DNA of 64,000 bases, taken from the NCBI GenBank assembly GCA_022786545.1, contig JALFXV010000100.1, positions 37,353-101,352 on the forward strand. Direction: 5' to 3'. The DNA comes from Selenomonadaceae bacterium. Its GTDB lineage: Bacteria; Bacillota; Negativicutes; Selenomonadales; Selenomonadaceae. The notes beneath the pieces are model-generated. The model had not been told where the DNA came from and made no database searches. It worked only from the letters and a program-made list of their open reading frames with translations. Below, piece by piece: positions 27,313 through 36,365 of this stretch. The position numbers and the translations under genes were made by a program. Within the stretch, counting starts at the first letter, position 1. Each line of letters starts with the position of its first letter.

Positions 27313-27341
27313 TTGACAAAGCATTTTTCTGTAGCTATAAT
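27313..27341 (+). promoter_or_regulatory. Perfect consensus promoter for yceD-rpmF
   Basis: TTGACA (27313-27318), exactly 17 bases, TATAAT (27336-27341): full sigma-70 consensus at both boxes. The start codon is only 20 bases after the -10 box, so the leader would be about 12-14 bases. Confidence 0.9.
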
Positions 27342-27360
27342 TATTGAGGTTGACATTTCT

Positions 27361-27894
27361 ATGATGAAAATCAATGTAGCAAACTTAGCTGACCGTCCCG
27401 GTGAGGAAATTCCCTTTGAATTTATCACCAATGCCGGGGAAATAGATGCCATTTCTGATACTTATTCCTTTGAGGGGGATATATCTGTCAGTGGCAGCTA
27501 TGTGTACACCGGTCGCTGTTACCGCTTTGCGGGGCAGATAAGCTGTACCAAGTCCTTTGTCTGCGACCGTTGCCTGGAGCCGTCCTCCTTGCAGCAGGTG
27601 CACGACTTCAACGAGGAGTTCCAGAAGGGCAGCGAGCCTGCATCCGGCGGTGAGAAGGAAAGAATAGTGAATTATTTTGACGGCGATGTGATAGACCTGT
27701 CCCCTGTTATCAGGGATGTGCTTCTGTCCGACCAGCCGCTGAATAATATATGCAACGCTGATTGTCGCGGTCTGTGCCTGAAGTGCGGCGCAAACCTCAA
27801 TCATGGCGATTGTGGCTGTGACCGTACTGTTATTGACCCAAGACTTGCGGCATTGCAGCAATTATTGAAGAAAAATAATTCGAGTATCGAATAA
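27361..27894 (+). CDS. YceD family protein (DUF177)
   Basis: A 177-residue DUF177/YceD protein; family members are linked to 23S rRNA accumulation and are almost always upstream of rpmF, as here. The central [12 protein letters not shown] and the C-terminal [17 protein letters not shown] give the typical cysteine pairs. ATG 27361 (or 27364) lies behind GAGG; longer frames run through the promoter and are rejected. Molecular function is not settled. Confidence 0.9.
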   Translation: MMKINVANLADRPGEEIPFEFITNAGEIDAISDTYSFEGDISVSGSYVYTGRCYRFAGQISCTKSFVCDRCLEPSSLQQVHDFNEEFQKGSEPASGGEKERIVNYFDGDVIDLSPVIRDVLLSDQPLNNICNADCRGLCLKCGANLNHGDCGCDRTVIDPRLAALQQLLKKNNSSIE

Positions 27895-27917
27895 TTTCTA
27901 AGGAGGTGTATCCTGAA

Positions 27918-28097
27918 ATGGCAGTACCTAAGCGTAAGATGTCCAAGGCTCGTCGCGATTCCCGCCGTGCTAACTGGAAGTTGGAAGTTCCTGGCTATGT
28001 TGAGTGCCCTCAGTGCCACGAGCCGAAGTTGCCTCATCATGTTTGCACAGAGTGTGGTTACTATGATGGCAAGGAAGTAATTTCCGCAGCTGAATAA
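27918..28097 (+). CDS. rpmF: 50S ribosomal protein L32
   Basis: A 59-residue ribosomal protein. [20 protein letters not shown] is the L32 opening, followed by the zinc ribbon CPQC...CTEC. ATG 27918 follows AAGGAGGTG. The rpmF-fatty-acid gene order is conserved and may link ribosome and membrane synthesis. Confidence 0.98.
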   Translation: MAVPKRKMSKARRDSRRANWKLEVPGYVECPQCHEPKLPHHVCTECGYYDGKEVISAAE

Positions 28098-28105
28098 TGA
28101 GTAAT

Positions 28106-28160
28106 ATGAGCAGAGTTTCGTTCCTGTGTTTTCATGAGGATTGAAATTCTGCTCATTTTA
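28106..28160 (+). terminator. Probable terminator after rpmF
   Basis: ATGAGCAGAGTTTC pairs with GAAATTCTGCTCAT (14 pairs, one G-U) around a 23-base loop; only a short T stretch follows, so termination may be partial. Confidence 0.6.
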
Positions 28161-28298
28161 CTTTGTGCATATATGATGTTTTATGATATTGTAGCAATAT
28201 TGTAAAAAATACTGTACTAAAAGCCCGAAATTTATTATACTGAACATGGGCGTATTTTGTCCTGATTTGCACTTCATATCAAATTTTATAATTTTTGC

Positions 28299-28357
28299 TT
28301 GCCTTTTTGTATATAACCATGTATAATTGCAATCAAGTTATATGAGCTGGTACTAAT
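28299..28357 (+). promoter_or_regulatory. fapR promoter and possible FapR operator half-site
   Basis: TTGCCT (28299-28304), 17 bases, TATAAT (28322-28327). About 20 bases after the -10 box, CTGGTACTAAT (28347-28357) agrees with one half of the FapR operator known from Bacillus (family knowledge); the other half is poorly matched. Binding just after the start point would fit autorepression relieved by malonyl-CoA. The rest of the 330-base gap after rpmF is AT-rich with no gene. Confidence 0.55.
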
Positions 28358-28427
28358 TTTGTAAATGGGCATCCTGGTGCAAGCAGTCCGCTGCACTGTG
28401 CCTTGTTTTTATGTACAGGTGATAGAG

Positions 28428-28991
28428 ATGGCAAGATTGAAGAAAAAGGAAAGACACGAAATCCTCTTGCGGCAGGTCAGGGAAAAGCCCTTCCTGACGG
28501 ATGAGGAGCTGGCGGGCCTTTTTGAGGTCAGCATTCAGACCATCCGCCTGGACCGGATGGAGCTGGGCATACCTGAGGTGCGTGAGCGCATACGGCAGGT
28601 GGCTGAGAAGGCTCAGGACAACATAACCACTTTGGAAAAGAACGAGGTTGTAGGTGACGTTATTGATTTGGAGAGAGGTCACTCAGGTATATCGCTGCTG
28701 AAGATTACCGAGGATATGGTTTTTGCCAGGAATAAGATTGCCAAGGGGCATTTTATTTTCTCACAGGCAAATTCCCTTGCCCTGGCCCTGATTGATGCGC
28801 CGCTGGCTGTGACCGGCGTGGCCAACATCAAGTACAAGGTGCCGGTGAAGGTTGGGGAAATGCTGATAGCCAAGGCAGAAGTCATCAAGCAGAGGAGCAA
28901 CAAGTTTTTCGTCTGGGTGAAGACCAGAAACGAAAAGCAGGAGGTGTTCCGGGCTAAGTTTATCATGGTGTCCTTGGCAGAAGTGAATTAG
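28428..28991 (+). CDS. fapR: Fatty acid and phospholipid biosynthesis repressor FapR
   Basis: A 187-residue regulator. Residues 1-60 form a DeoR-like helix-turn-helix (LRQVREKPFLTDEELAGLF, SIQTIRLDRMELGIPEVRER); residues about 70-187 form the hot-dog domain that binds malonyl-CoA (FSQANSLALALIDAPLAVTG, VWVKTRNEKQEVFRAKFIMV). ATG 28428 follows GGTGATAGAG; the frame back to 28365 lies over the operator. It heads the operon it is expected to repress. Confidence 0.93.
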   Translation: MARLKKKERHEILLRQVREKPFLTDEELAGLFEVSIQTIRLDRMELGIPEVRERIRQVAEKAQDNITTLEKNEVVGDVIDLERGHSGISLLKITEDMVFARNKIAKGHFIFSQANSLALALIDAPLAVTGVANIKYKVPVKVGEMLIAKAEVIKQRSNKFFVWVKTRNEKQEVFRAKFIMVSLAEVN

Positions 28992-29002
28992 GAGGCTTTT
29001 TT

Positions 29003-30031
29003 GTGAGAATTGCAGTTGATGCGATGGGGGGCGATTACGCACCGGCACAGATTGTGCTGGGTGCGGTAGAGGCTGTCCGTAAGTATAAATGCGATATAGT
29101 TCTGGTAGGTGATGAGGCAAAGATCAAGGCTGAGCTGGCAAAGACCGGCATGGCCAATAATCCGCATCTGATCATCCACCATGCCAGCGAGTCCATTGAG
29201 ATGGGGGAGCATCCGGTAGAGGCCATCCGCCACAAGAAGGATGCCAGCCTGGTAGTTGCCACGAAGCTGGTCAAGAGCGGTGAGTGTGACGGAGTGCTGT
29301 CAGCCGGCAGCACCGGGGCAGCTACGGTGGCTGCCAAGATGTTCCTGAAGATGATCAAGGGGATTGACCGGCCCTCGATTGCCACGCCTCTGCCTACTAC
29401 CCACGGCATCGCCCTGCTCCTTGACTCCGGTGCCATCGTGGATTCCAAGCCACGGGACCTGACGGAGATGGCGATGATGGGTTCCATATTCAGCAAGTAT
29501 GTTTATGGCGTAGATAATCCCAAGGTAGGGCTTCTGAATATCGGCGAGGAAGAAACCAAGGGAAACAAGAAGGTTCAGGCCACTTATCCCATGCTGAAGC
29601 AGGCCAAGGACGTGAATTTCATCGGCAACATTGAGGGCCGTGATATTCCTAGCGGCAAGGCGGATGTTGTAATTTGTGATGGATTTGTTGGCAATATTGT
29701 GTTAAAATTTGCAGAAGGGCTGGCTTTGACATTGTTCCAGCTGATCAAGGATGCGATCAAGAATGGCGGTGTCCTGGCGAAGCTTGGCGCGGTGCTGGTC
29801 ATGCCGGCCCTGAAGAAGCTGGGGCGGCGGCTGGATGTTTCCGAGTACGGCGGTGCGCCTCTTTTGGGAGTAAACGGCTGCTGTATTATATGCCACGGGT
29901 CTTCCAACGCTAAAGCAATTTGCAGTGCTATTGGCGTAGCCATAGAGTGTGTGAAGAATGATGTTACGGGACATATCCGTGACAGTATTGCAGAGGAGGA
30001 GTTGCTAGCGAATGACAGCGAAACTATATAG
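29003..30031 (+). CDS. plsX: Phosphate acyltransferase PlsX
   Basis: A 342-residue enzyme forming acyl-phosphate from acyl-ACP for phospholipid synthesis. RIAVDAMGGDYAPAQIVLGA opens the protein; SAGSTGAATVAAKM and NIGEEETKGNK are family motifs. GTG 29003 follows TTAGGAGGC. It overlaps fabH by 20 bases. Confidence 0.96.
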   Translation: MRIAVDAMGGDYAPAQIVLGAVEAVRKYKCDIVLVGDEAKIKAELAKTGMANNPHLIIHHASESIEMGEHPVEAIRHKKDASLVVATKLVKSGECDGVLSAGSTGAATVAAKMFLKMIKGIDRPSIATPLPTTHGIALLLDSGAIVDSKPRDLTEMAMMGSIFSKYVYGVDNPKVGLLNIGEEETKGNKKVQATYPMLKQAKDVNFIGNIEGRDIPSGKADVVICDGFVGNIVLKFAEGLALTLFQLIKDAIKNGGVLAKLGAVLVMPALKKLGRRLDVSEYGGAPLLGVNGCCIICHGSSNAKAICSAIGVAIECVKNDVTGHIRDSIAEEELLANDSETI

Positions 30032-31016
30032 TGCAGGTATTCTGGGAACTGGCTATTATGTCCCGGAAAAAATATTGACTAATGCTGATCTTGAGAAGAT
30101 CGTTGATACCAGTGATGAATGGATAGTTGAGAGAACGGGTATCAGGGAGCGCCGTATTGCTGAAGACGGGGTTCCTATGTCCGAGTTGGCTATGAAGGCC
30201 GCCGAGAGTGCGCTGACTGATGCCGGCACGGCTGCGGAGGAGCTGGATTTGATAATAGTTGCTACCCTGACGTCTGACAGGATTATTCCTTCTACAGCCT
30301 GCATGCTGCAGAATCGTCTGGGGGCGAAGCATGCTGCTGCCTTTGACTTGTCGGCAGCTTGCTCCGGGTTTGCCTATGCAGCCAGCGTGGCGGCTCAGTT
30401 CATTGAGACCGGCGTCTACAGGAAGGCACTGGTGATTGGTGCAGAAACTCTTTCCAAGTACATCAACTGGGAAGATCGTAATACATGTGTGTTGTTTGGT
30501 GACGGTGCCGGTGCCGCTGTGCTGGGGCAGGTTGAGGATGGCTATGGCATACTCAGCTTTGACCTGGGCAGCGATGGCTCCGGCGGCGATGCGATACAGA
30601 TTCCTTCCAGCGGCAGCCTGATGCCTGTCAGCAAGGAATCCATAGACCAGCGTCTCAATCTCATTCATATGAATGGCAAGGAAGTCTTCAAGTTTGCTGT
30701 CAAGGCTATGGGCAAGACTGTCAAGAACTCACTGGAGAAGATTGGCATGCCTCAGGAAAAGATTGACTGGCTGGTGCCGCATCAGGCCAATATCCGTATC
30801 ATAGAGTCTGCCGCAAAGCGTTTGTCCATGCCGATGGACAAGGTGATTGTCAACATTGAGAAGTACGGCAACATGTCTGCTGCCTGTATTCCAATCGCCC
30901 TGGCTGAGGCATCCGCTGCCAAGCGGTTCAAAAAGGGAGACATTATAGCACTGTCTGGTTTTGGTGCAGGGCTTACATGGGCATCCTGCATTATCAGATG
31001 GTCTAAGGAGGATTAA
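30012..31016 (+). CDS. fabH: 3-oxoacyl-ACP synthase III
   Basis: A 334-residue initiating condensing enzyme joining acetyl-CoA and malonyl-ACP. The catalytic set is Cys117 (AACSGFAYA), His257 (VPHQANIRI) and Asn287 (EKYGNMSAA). Also GTGYYVPEKILTNADLE and the DEWIVERTGIRERRI dimer motif. It overlaps plsX and ends 1 base before fabK. Confidence 0.97.
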   Translation: MTAKLYSAGILGTGYYVPEKILTNADLEKIVDTSDEWIVERTGIRERRIAEDGVPMSELAMKAAESALTDAGTAAEELDLIIVATLTSDRIIPSTACMLQNRLGAKHAAAFDLSAACSGFAYAASVAAQFIETGVYRKALVIGAETLSKYINWEDRNTCVLFGDGAGAAVLGQVEDGYGILSFDLGSDGSGGDAIQIPSSGSLMPVSKESIDQRLNLIHMNGKEVFKFAVKAMGKTVKNSLEKIGMPQEKIDWLVPHQANIRIIESAAKRLSMPMDKVIVNIEKYGNMSAACIPIALAEASAAKRFKKGDIIALSGFGAGLTWASCIIRWSKED

Positions 31017-31017
31017 C

Positions 31018-31965
31018 ATGTTTGAGGAAAATCCAATTTGTAAGTTATTAAATATCAAGTATCCGATATTCCAGGGCGGTATGGCGTGGATTGGCACGGC
31101 GGAGCTGGCATCTGCCGTATCCAACGCAGGCGGCCTGGGCATTATTGGTGCCGGTCACATGCCGCCGGATCTGCTCCGGGCAGAAATCCAGAAGGCAAAG
31201 CGCTGGACCGACAAGCCTTTTGGCGTAAACATCATGCTGATGTCTCCTTTCGTGAAAGAGGTTATGCAGGTTGTGGTTGAGGAGCGCGTGCCTGTTGTTA
31301 CCACGGGCGCAGGCAATCCTGCCGAATATCTGCCGGCTTTGAAGGAAGTGGGCACCAAGGTTATTCCTGTGGTGGCTTCTGTGGCACTGGCCAAGCGCCT
31401 GGTGCGTTCCGGTGTTGATGCCGTTATTGCCGAGGGTACCGAGTCCGGCGGCCATATCGGCGATATTACTACTATGGCACTGGTGCCGCAGGTGGTGGAT
31501 GCTGTTGATGTGCCGGTGATTGCTGCCGGCGGCATCGGTGATTCCCGTGGCATCCTGGCTGCCTTCGCCCTGGGGGCTTCCGGCGTGCAGATGGGCTCCC
31601 GCTTCGTGGTTTCTGAGGAGTGCATCGCTCATCCGAACTACAAGAATCTGGTGCTGAAGGCAAAGGACCGCTCCACTGTGGTTACCGGCCGCTCCACCGG
31701 CCATCCTGTCCGCGTCATCGGCAACAAGATGACCCGCGAGTACGCGGAGCTGGAGGCCAATCGGGCTTCTGTGGAAGAATTGGAGAAGTTCGGTGCAGGC
31801 CGCCTGAATATGGCAACCCACAAGGGCGATGTGGAAAATGGTTCCGTCATGATAGGGCAGATTTGCGGCATGTTCAATGAAATCAAGCCTGTGGCAACTA
31901 TTATTGAGGAGCTGGTAGGCGGGATTGCTGCCGTAGGCGAGCGCGTTCATAATACTCTGAAATGA
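31018..31965 (+). CDS. fabK: Enoyl-ACP reductase II (FabK)
   Basis: A 315-residue FMN enzyme of the nitronate monooxygenase superfamily. PIFQGGMAWIGTAELASAVS, GVNIMLMSPFV, EGTESGGHIGD and IAAGGIGDSRGILAAFALGA are typical of FabK. ATG 31018 follows AAGGAGG. No fabI is in this operon, so this is likely the last reductase of the elongation cycle. Confidence 0.92.
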   Translation: MFEENPICKLLNIKYPIFQGGMAWIGTAELASAVSNAGGLGIIGAGHMPPDLLRAEIQKAKRWTDKPFGVNIMLMSPFVKEVMQVVVEERVPVVTTGAGNPAEYLPALKEVGTKVIPVVASVALAKRLVRSGVDAVIAEGTESGGHIGDITTMALVPQVVDAVDVPVIAAGGIGDSRGILAAFALGASGVQMGSRFVVSEECIAHPNYKNLVLKAKDRSTVVTGRSTGHPVRVIGNKMTREYAELEANRASVEELEKFGAGRLNMATHKGDVENGSVMIGQICGMFNEIKPVATIIEELVGGIAAVGERVHNTLK

Positions 31966-32055
31966 TCTATCTGTATTTTAAGCAATACTTTGACTGAATA
32001 ACTGCCATTTGGTTGCAGGAACATAGAGATTGTGTTTTAAAAGAAAGAGGTAAAA

Positions 32056-32997
32056 ATGAGTAAATTAGCTTTTGTATTCCCGGGACAGGGTGCTCAGAAG
32101 GTGGGCATGGGCAAGGATTTTTTTGACAACTACGATGTTGCCAAGAAGATGTTCAAGGAAGCCGATGAGGCCCTTGGCTATTCCATCATGAAGATGTGCT
32201 TTGAGGGGCCTGAGGAGGACTTAAAGCTGACTGCCAATACCCAGCCGGCGATCCTGACCATCAGCTGCATTGCCAATGAAATCTTGAAAGAAAATGGCGT
32301 GCAGCCGGAGATTACCGGCGGCCATAGCCTGGGTGAATACTCCGCACTGGTGGCGGCAGGCGTGCTGCAATTCCAGGATGCTGTTGCACTGGTACATAAG
32401 CGCGGTGCCTACATGCAGGAAGCCGTGCCTGTAGGCGAGGGCGGTATGGCTGCTATTATAGGGGTAGACCGTGAAAAGATTGTGGAGATCTGCCAGTCTG
32501 TTTCCGCTGAGAGCCCTGTACAGGCCGTAAACTTCAACTGCCCTGGGCAGATTGTTATCGCAGGTGCTACCCGTGGCGTAGAGCTGGCTGTGGAGGAGCT
32601 GAAGGCAGCCGGTGCCAAGAAGGCCGTTATCCTGCCGGTGAGCGCACCATTCCACAGCACCCTGATGCAGCCTGCAGCAGAAAAGCTGGCTGTGGAACTG
32701 GACAAGGTTACCTTGTCTGATGCCAAGATCCCTGTTGTAGCCAATGTCAATGCCCAGATATTGACCAAGGCGGAGGACATCAAGGCCAGCCTGGTAGCTC
32801 AGGCAGCAAGCCCTGTGCTCTGGGAGGACTGCGTGGCCAAGATGAAGGAGTTCGGTGCCGACGTGCTGCTGGAGGCAGGTCCTGGCAAGACACTGTGCGG
32901 CTTCAACCGCAGGATTGACAAGTCTATTAAGAGCCTGAATGTAGAGGATGTAGAATCTTTAGAAAAATCTCTTGACTATTTCAAGGAGGTTCGTTAA
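32056..32997 (+). CDS. fabD: Malonyl-CoA:ACP transacylase
   Basis: A 313-residue enzyme that loads malonate onto ACP. Ser91 in GGHSLGEYSALVA and His200 in SAPFHSTLM form the catalytic pair; VFPGQGAQKVGMGKDF opens the protein. It starts 90 bases after fabK with AGAAAGAGG upstream. Confidence 0.97.
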   Translation: MSKLAFVFPGQGAQKVGMGKDFFDNYDVAKKMFKEADEALGYSIMKMCFEGPEEDLKLTANTQPAILTISCIANEILKENGVQPEITGGHSLGEYSALVAAGVLQFQDAVALVHKRGAYMQEAVPVGEGGMAAIIGVDREKIVEICQSVSAESPVQAVNFNCPGQIVIAGATRGVELAVEELKAAGAKKAVILPVSAPFHSTLMQPAAEKLAVELDKVTLSDAKIPVVANVNAQILTKAEDIKASLVAQAASPVLWEDCVAKMKEFGADVLLEAGPGKTLCGFNRRIDKSIKSLNVEDVESLEKSLDYFKEVR

Positions 32998-32998
32998 T

Positions 32999-33742
32999 AT
33001 GCTTTTAGAGGGAAAAACTGCGCTTGTTACAGGCGCGTCCCGCGGCATAGGCAGGGCGATTGCCCTGAGGCTGGCTCAGGAAGGGGCTGCCGTGGCTATT
33101 AACTACGCAGGCAATACTGCTGCTGCAGAGGAAGTAAAGTCCATGATTGAAGCGGCCGGCGGCAAGGCGATTATCGTCCAGGCTGATGTTTCTGACGGCG
33201 GGGCGGTTGATGAGATGGTCAAGACCGTTGTGGATACCTTCGGTGGCATTGACATCCTCGTAAACAACGCCGGCATTACCAGGGATAACCTGCTGATGCG
33301 CATGAAGGAAGAGGATTGGGACGCTGTTATCAACACCAATCTCAAGAGTGCGTATTACTGCACCAAGGCTGTGACCAAGCCTATGATGAAAAAGCGCTTC
33401 GGGCGCATTGTAAATATGACTTCCGTAGTCGGCCTGACAGGCAATATCAGCCAGGCCAACTATGCGGCTGCCAAGGCGGGCCTTTTGGGCTTTTCCAAGT
33501 CTATGGCCAAGGAACTGGCAAGCCGCGGCATTACCGTGAACATGGTAGCACCGGGCTTTATTGAAACAGATATGACGGCTGTGCTTTCTGACAAGGTCAA
33601 GGAGGCAATGATGACCGGCATCCCTATGGGCAGGGCCGGACAGCCTGATGATGTTGCCAATGCGGTGCTGTTCCTTGTTTCTGATTGTGCGTCTTATGTT
33701 ACCGGCCAGGTCATCAATGTTGATGGCGGTATGGTCATGTAA
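32999..33742 (+). CDS. fabG: 3-oxoacyl-ACP reductase
   Basis: A 247-residue NADPH-dependent short-chain dehydrogenase. TGASRGIGRAIALRLAQEGA binds the cofactor; the catalytic set is Ser142, Tyr155 and Lys159 (NYAAAKAG). ATG 32999 follows AAGGAGG, 1 base after the fabD stop; a longer frame to 32972 lies in fabD. Confidence 0.97.
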   Translation: MLLEGKTALVTGASRGIGRAIALRLAQEGAAVAINYAGNTAAAEEVKSMIEAAGGKAIIVQADVSDGGAVDEMVKTVVDTFGGIDILVNNAGITRDNLLMRMKEEDWDAVINTNLKSAYYCTKAVTKPMMKKRFGRIVNMTSVVGLTGNISQANYAAAKAGLLGFSKSMAKELASRGITVNMVAPGFIETDMTAVLSDKVKEAMMTGIPMGRAGQPDDVANAVLFLVSDCASYVTGQVINVDGGMVM

Positions 33743-33782
33743 CATGGATATATAGAGAACCGTAAGAGGAGGTGAAACATAC

Positions 33783-34013
33783 ATGTCTACCTTTGAGAAA
33801 GTAAGAGATATCGTAGTTGATCAGTTGGGTGTTGAGGCGGATGAGGTTTCCATCGAGTCCACTTTTATCGATGACCTGGGTGCTGACTCCCTGGATATCG
33901 TAGAGCTCATCATGGCCTTTGAGGAGGAGTTCGGCATCGAAATTCCTGATGAGGCTGCAGAGAAGATTAAGACCGTTCAGGACGTTGTTTCCTACATTGA
34001 CCAGAACAAGTAA
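33783..34013 (+). CDS. acpP: Acyl carrier protein
   Basis: A 76-residue acidic helical protein. The phosphopantetheine site is Ser36 in [13 protein letters not shown] 33783 follows AGAGGAGGTG. A hairpin follows the gene, which may raise the amount of acpP message over that of the downstream genes. Confidence 0.98.
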   Translation: MSTFEKVRDIVVDQLGVEADEVSIESTFIDDLGADSLDIVELIMAFEEEFGIEIPDEAAEKIKTVQDVVSYIDQNK

Positions 34014-34031
34014 TTAGTGTCTTACCTTTAG

Positions 34032-34064
34032 GAAAGTCCCGTGAATGTATTTCGCGGGATTTTC
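34032..34064 (+). terminator. Attenuator-like hairpin after acpP
   Basis: GAAAGTCCCGTGA pairs with TCGCGGGATTTTC (13 pairs, two G-U) around ATGTATT. The T-rich part is within the stem, so it may stabilise or partly terminate the message. Confidence 0.55.
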
Positions 34065-34103
34065 TGACAAGGGTAGGGCGGGCCTATGAATGGAGGAGTA
34101 AAT

Positions 34104-35045
34104 TTGAAGCTTCCTGAACTGAAGATTGGTACTAAAGTTGCGAAGGTTCCAATTATGCAAGGTGGAATGGCTATTCGCTTGTCTACTGGTGCTTTGGCAG
34201 CAGCTGTGGCAAATCAGGGCGGTATCGGCCTGATTGCGGCATCCGGCATGTCTCCGGAGGAGCTGCGTTATGAAATCAGGATGGCCCGGGCACTTTCCAA
34301 GGGCATTATTGGCATCAATATCATGTTTGCGGCGAAGAAGTTTGCCGAGATGGTAAACACTGCTATTGATGAGGGTATTGACCTGGTAGTTGCAGGTGCA
34401 GGCTTTTCCCGTGACATCTTTGCCTTGGGCAAGGAATCAGGGACTCCGGTGGTTCCGATTGTATCATCTGTAAAATTAGCGAAAATTTCTCAGCGTCTTG
34501 GTGCTGCTGCCATTGTGGTAGAGGGCAAGGAAGCTGGCGGCCATCTGGGAACTGACCAGTCCATCAGGGACATCATCCCTGACATTGTGGCTGCCGTGGA
34601 CATTCCTGTGATTGCTGCCGGTGGCGTACTGCGCGGCCAGGATATTGCTGATTTAATAAACATGGGGGTAAGCGGCGTCCAGATGGGCTCCCGCTTTGCT
34701 GCCAGCGCAGAGGCAAACAGTGCCCCTGCCCTGAAAGAGTTCTACCTGAAGGCGAAGCCGGAAGATGTGGTTGTCATCCACAGTCCGGTAGGGCTGCCGG
34801 GACGTGCCGTCCGAAATCCGTGGGCAGAGCGTGTCATGGAAGGTCCTGTGCCGCCTAAGAAGTGTGATAACTGCCTGAAGGCATGCAAGCATAATTTCTG
34901 CATTATCCGTGCACTGAGCCGTGCGCAGCAGGGTGACGTGGAGACCGGCCTGGTATTTACCGGCGAGTATCTGCCTACCATCGATAAGATTTTGACCGTA
35001 GAGGAAATATTCCGGCAGATTGAAGCAGAGGTTGCTGCTATTTAA
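34104..35045 (+). CDS. FabK-like flavin enzyme (nitronate monooxygenase superfamily) with C-terminal cysteine cluster
   Basis: A 313-residue paralogue of fabK in the same operon. The FMN-binding TIM barrel is intact: VPIMQGGMAIRLSTGALAAA, EGKEAGGHLGTD and VIAAGGVLRGQDIADLI. Unlike FabK it carries CDNCLKACKHNFC (C-x2-C-x3-C-x4-C) near residue 265, a possible metal or Fe-S site. TTG 34104 is chosen because GGAGGAG sits directly upstream; ATG 34086 has no site. It may be an enoyl reductase of different specificity or a nitronate/quinone-type oxidase; the sequence does not decide. Confidence 0.8.
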   Translation: MKLPELKIGTKVAKVPIMQGGMAIRLSTGALAAAVANQGGIGLIAASGMSPEELRYEIRMARALSKGIIGINIMFAAKKFAEMVNTAIDEGIDLVVAGAGFSRDIFALGKESGTPVVPIVSSVKLAKISQRLGAAAIVVEGKEAGGHLGTDQSIRDIIPDIVAAVDIPVIAAGGVLRGQDIADLINMGVSGVQMGSRFAASAEANSAPALKEFYLKAKPEDVVVIHSPVGLPGRAVRNPWAERVMEGPVPPKKCDNCLKACKHNFCIIRALSRAQQGDVETGLVFTGEYLPTIDKILTVEEIFRQIEAEVAAI

Positions 35046-35066
35046 AGAAATTGTGAGGTGTTATTT

Positions 35067-36311
35067 TTGTCTAATCGTGTTGTGATTACCGGTTTGGGCG
35101 TAGTGAGCCCGGTAGGCATCGGCAAGGATGCTTTTTGGGACGCTATGATGACCGGCAAAAATGGTATTGATAAAATTACCCGCTTTGATGCAACTGAGTA
35201 CAAGGCGCAGGTAGCCGGTGAGGTAAAGGATTTTGAGCCGGCTGACTATATGGACAAGAAGGAGTCCAAGCGCATTGACCGTTATGCCCAGTTTGCCGTG
35301 GCAGCTGCCAGGATGGCCATCGAGGATGCCAAGCTGGATCTGGAGGCAGAGGACCTTGAGCGCATCGGCACTTACGTAGGCAGCGGCATCGGCGGCATTG
35401 AGACCATGCACGGCCAGTACGAGAAGCTCTTTGACAAGGGGCCTTCCCGCATCAGCCCGTTCTTCATCCCGATGATGATCGGCAACATGGCCGCCGGCCA
35501 TGTGTCTATTGCTTTCGGCCTGAAGGGACCTAGCAGCTGCGTTGTTACTGCCTGTGCTACAGGTACCAACAACATCGGTGATGCTTTCCGCGTGCTGCAG
35601 CGCGGTGATGCTGATGTTATGCTGGCTGGCGGCACCGAGGCCAGCATTTCCCCGGCTGCTGTAGCAGGCTTCTGTGCCATGAAGGCACTTTGCAGCGACA
35701 GTAATGACAATCCTCAGAAGGCTTCCCGTCCGTTTGATGCAACCCGTAGCGGCTTTGTTATGGGCGAGGGTGCCGGTATCGTGGTGCTGGAGACACTGGA
35801 GCACGCTGAGAAGCGCGGTGCCCACATCTATGCAGAGGTTGCAGGCTATGGCACCAATTCTGATGCTTATCATATCACCAGCCCGGCTCCTCATGGCGAG
35901 CTGCAGGCAAAGTGCATGGCACTGGCCTTGAAGGATGCTGGCCTGGCTCCTGACCAGGTAGATTATGTAAATGCCCACGGCACTTCTACCCATCTGAATG
36001 ACCTGGGCGAGACTGAGGCCATCAAGGCTGTCTGGGGCGATGAGGCAAAGAATGTTTCTGTTAGTTCCATCAAGTCCATGACCGGCCATCTGCTGGGTGC
36101 TGCCGGCGGTGTCGAGGCGATTGCCACTGCCCTGGCCGTGGAGAATGATATGTTGCCGCCTACCATCAATTATGAGCACCCTGAGGAAGGGCTGGATCTT
36201 GATTATGTGCCGAACAAGGCAAAGGCGAAGACTGTCCGGGCAGCTATTTCCAACAACTTTGGCTTTGGCGGCCACAATGCCTGCCTGGTACTGAAGAAGT
36301 ACGCCAGGTAA
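35067..36311 (+). CDS. fabF: 3-oxoacyl-ACP synthase II
   Basis: A 414-residue elongation condensing enzyme. The catalytic residues are Cys163 (VTACATGTNN), His304 (NAHGTSTH) and His341 (SMTGHLLGAAGG). TTG 35067 follows GTGAGGTG at good spacing. It closes the fatty acid set; fabZ and acetyl-CoA carboxylase genes are not in the window. Confidence 0.97.
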   Translation: MSNRVVITGLGVVSPVGIGKDAFWDAMMTGKNGIDKITRFDATEYKAQVAGEVKDFEPADYMDKKESKRIDRYAQFAVAAARMAIEDAKLDLEAEDLERIGTYVGSGIGGIETMHGQYEKLFDKGPSRISPFFIPMMIGNMAAGHVSIAFGLKGPSSCVVTACATGTNNIGDAFRVLQRGDADVMLAGGTEASISPAAVAGFCAMKALCSDSNDNPQKASRPFDATRSGFVMGEGAGIVVLETLEHAEKRGAHIYAEVAGYGTNSDAYHITSPAPHGELQAKCMALALKDAGLAPDQVDYVNAHGTSTHLNDLGETEAIKAVWGDEAKNVSVSSIKSMTGHLLGAAGGVEAIATALAVENDMLPPTINYEHPEEGLDLDYVPNKAKAKTVRAAISNNFGFGGHNACLVLKKYAR

Positions 36312-36365
36312 GCTGTCCGGTCAGACGGTTTTAAATTTAATATGTATTGAGGAAATGAACTAGAG

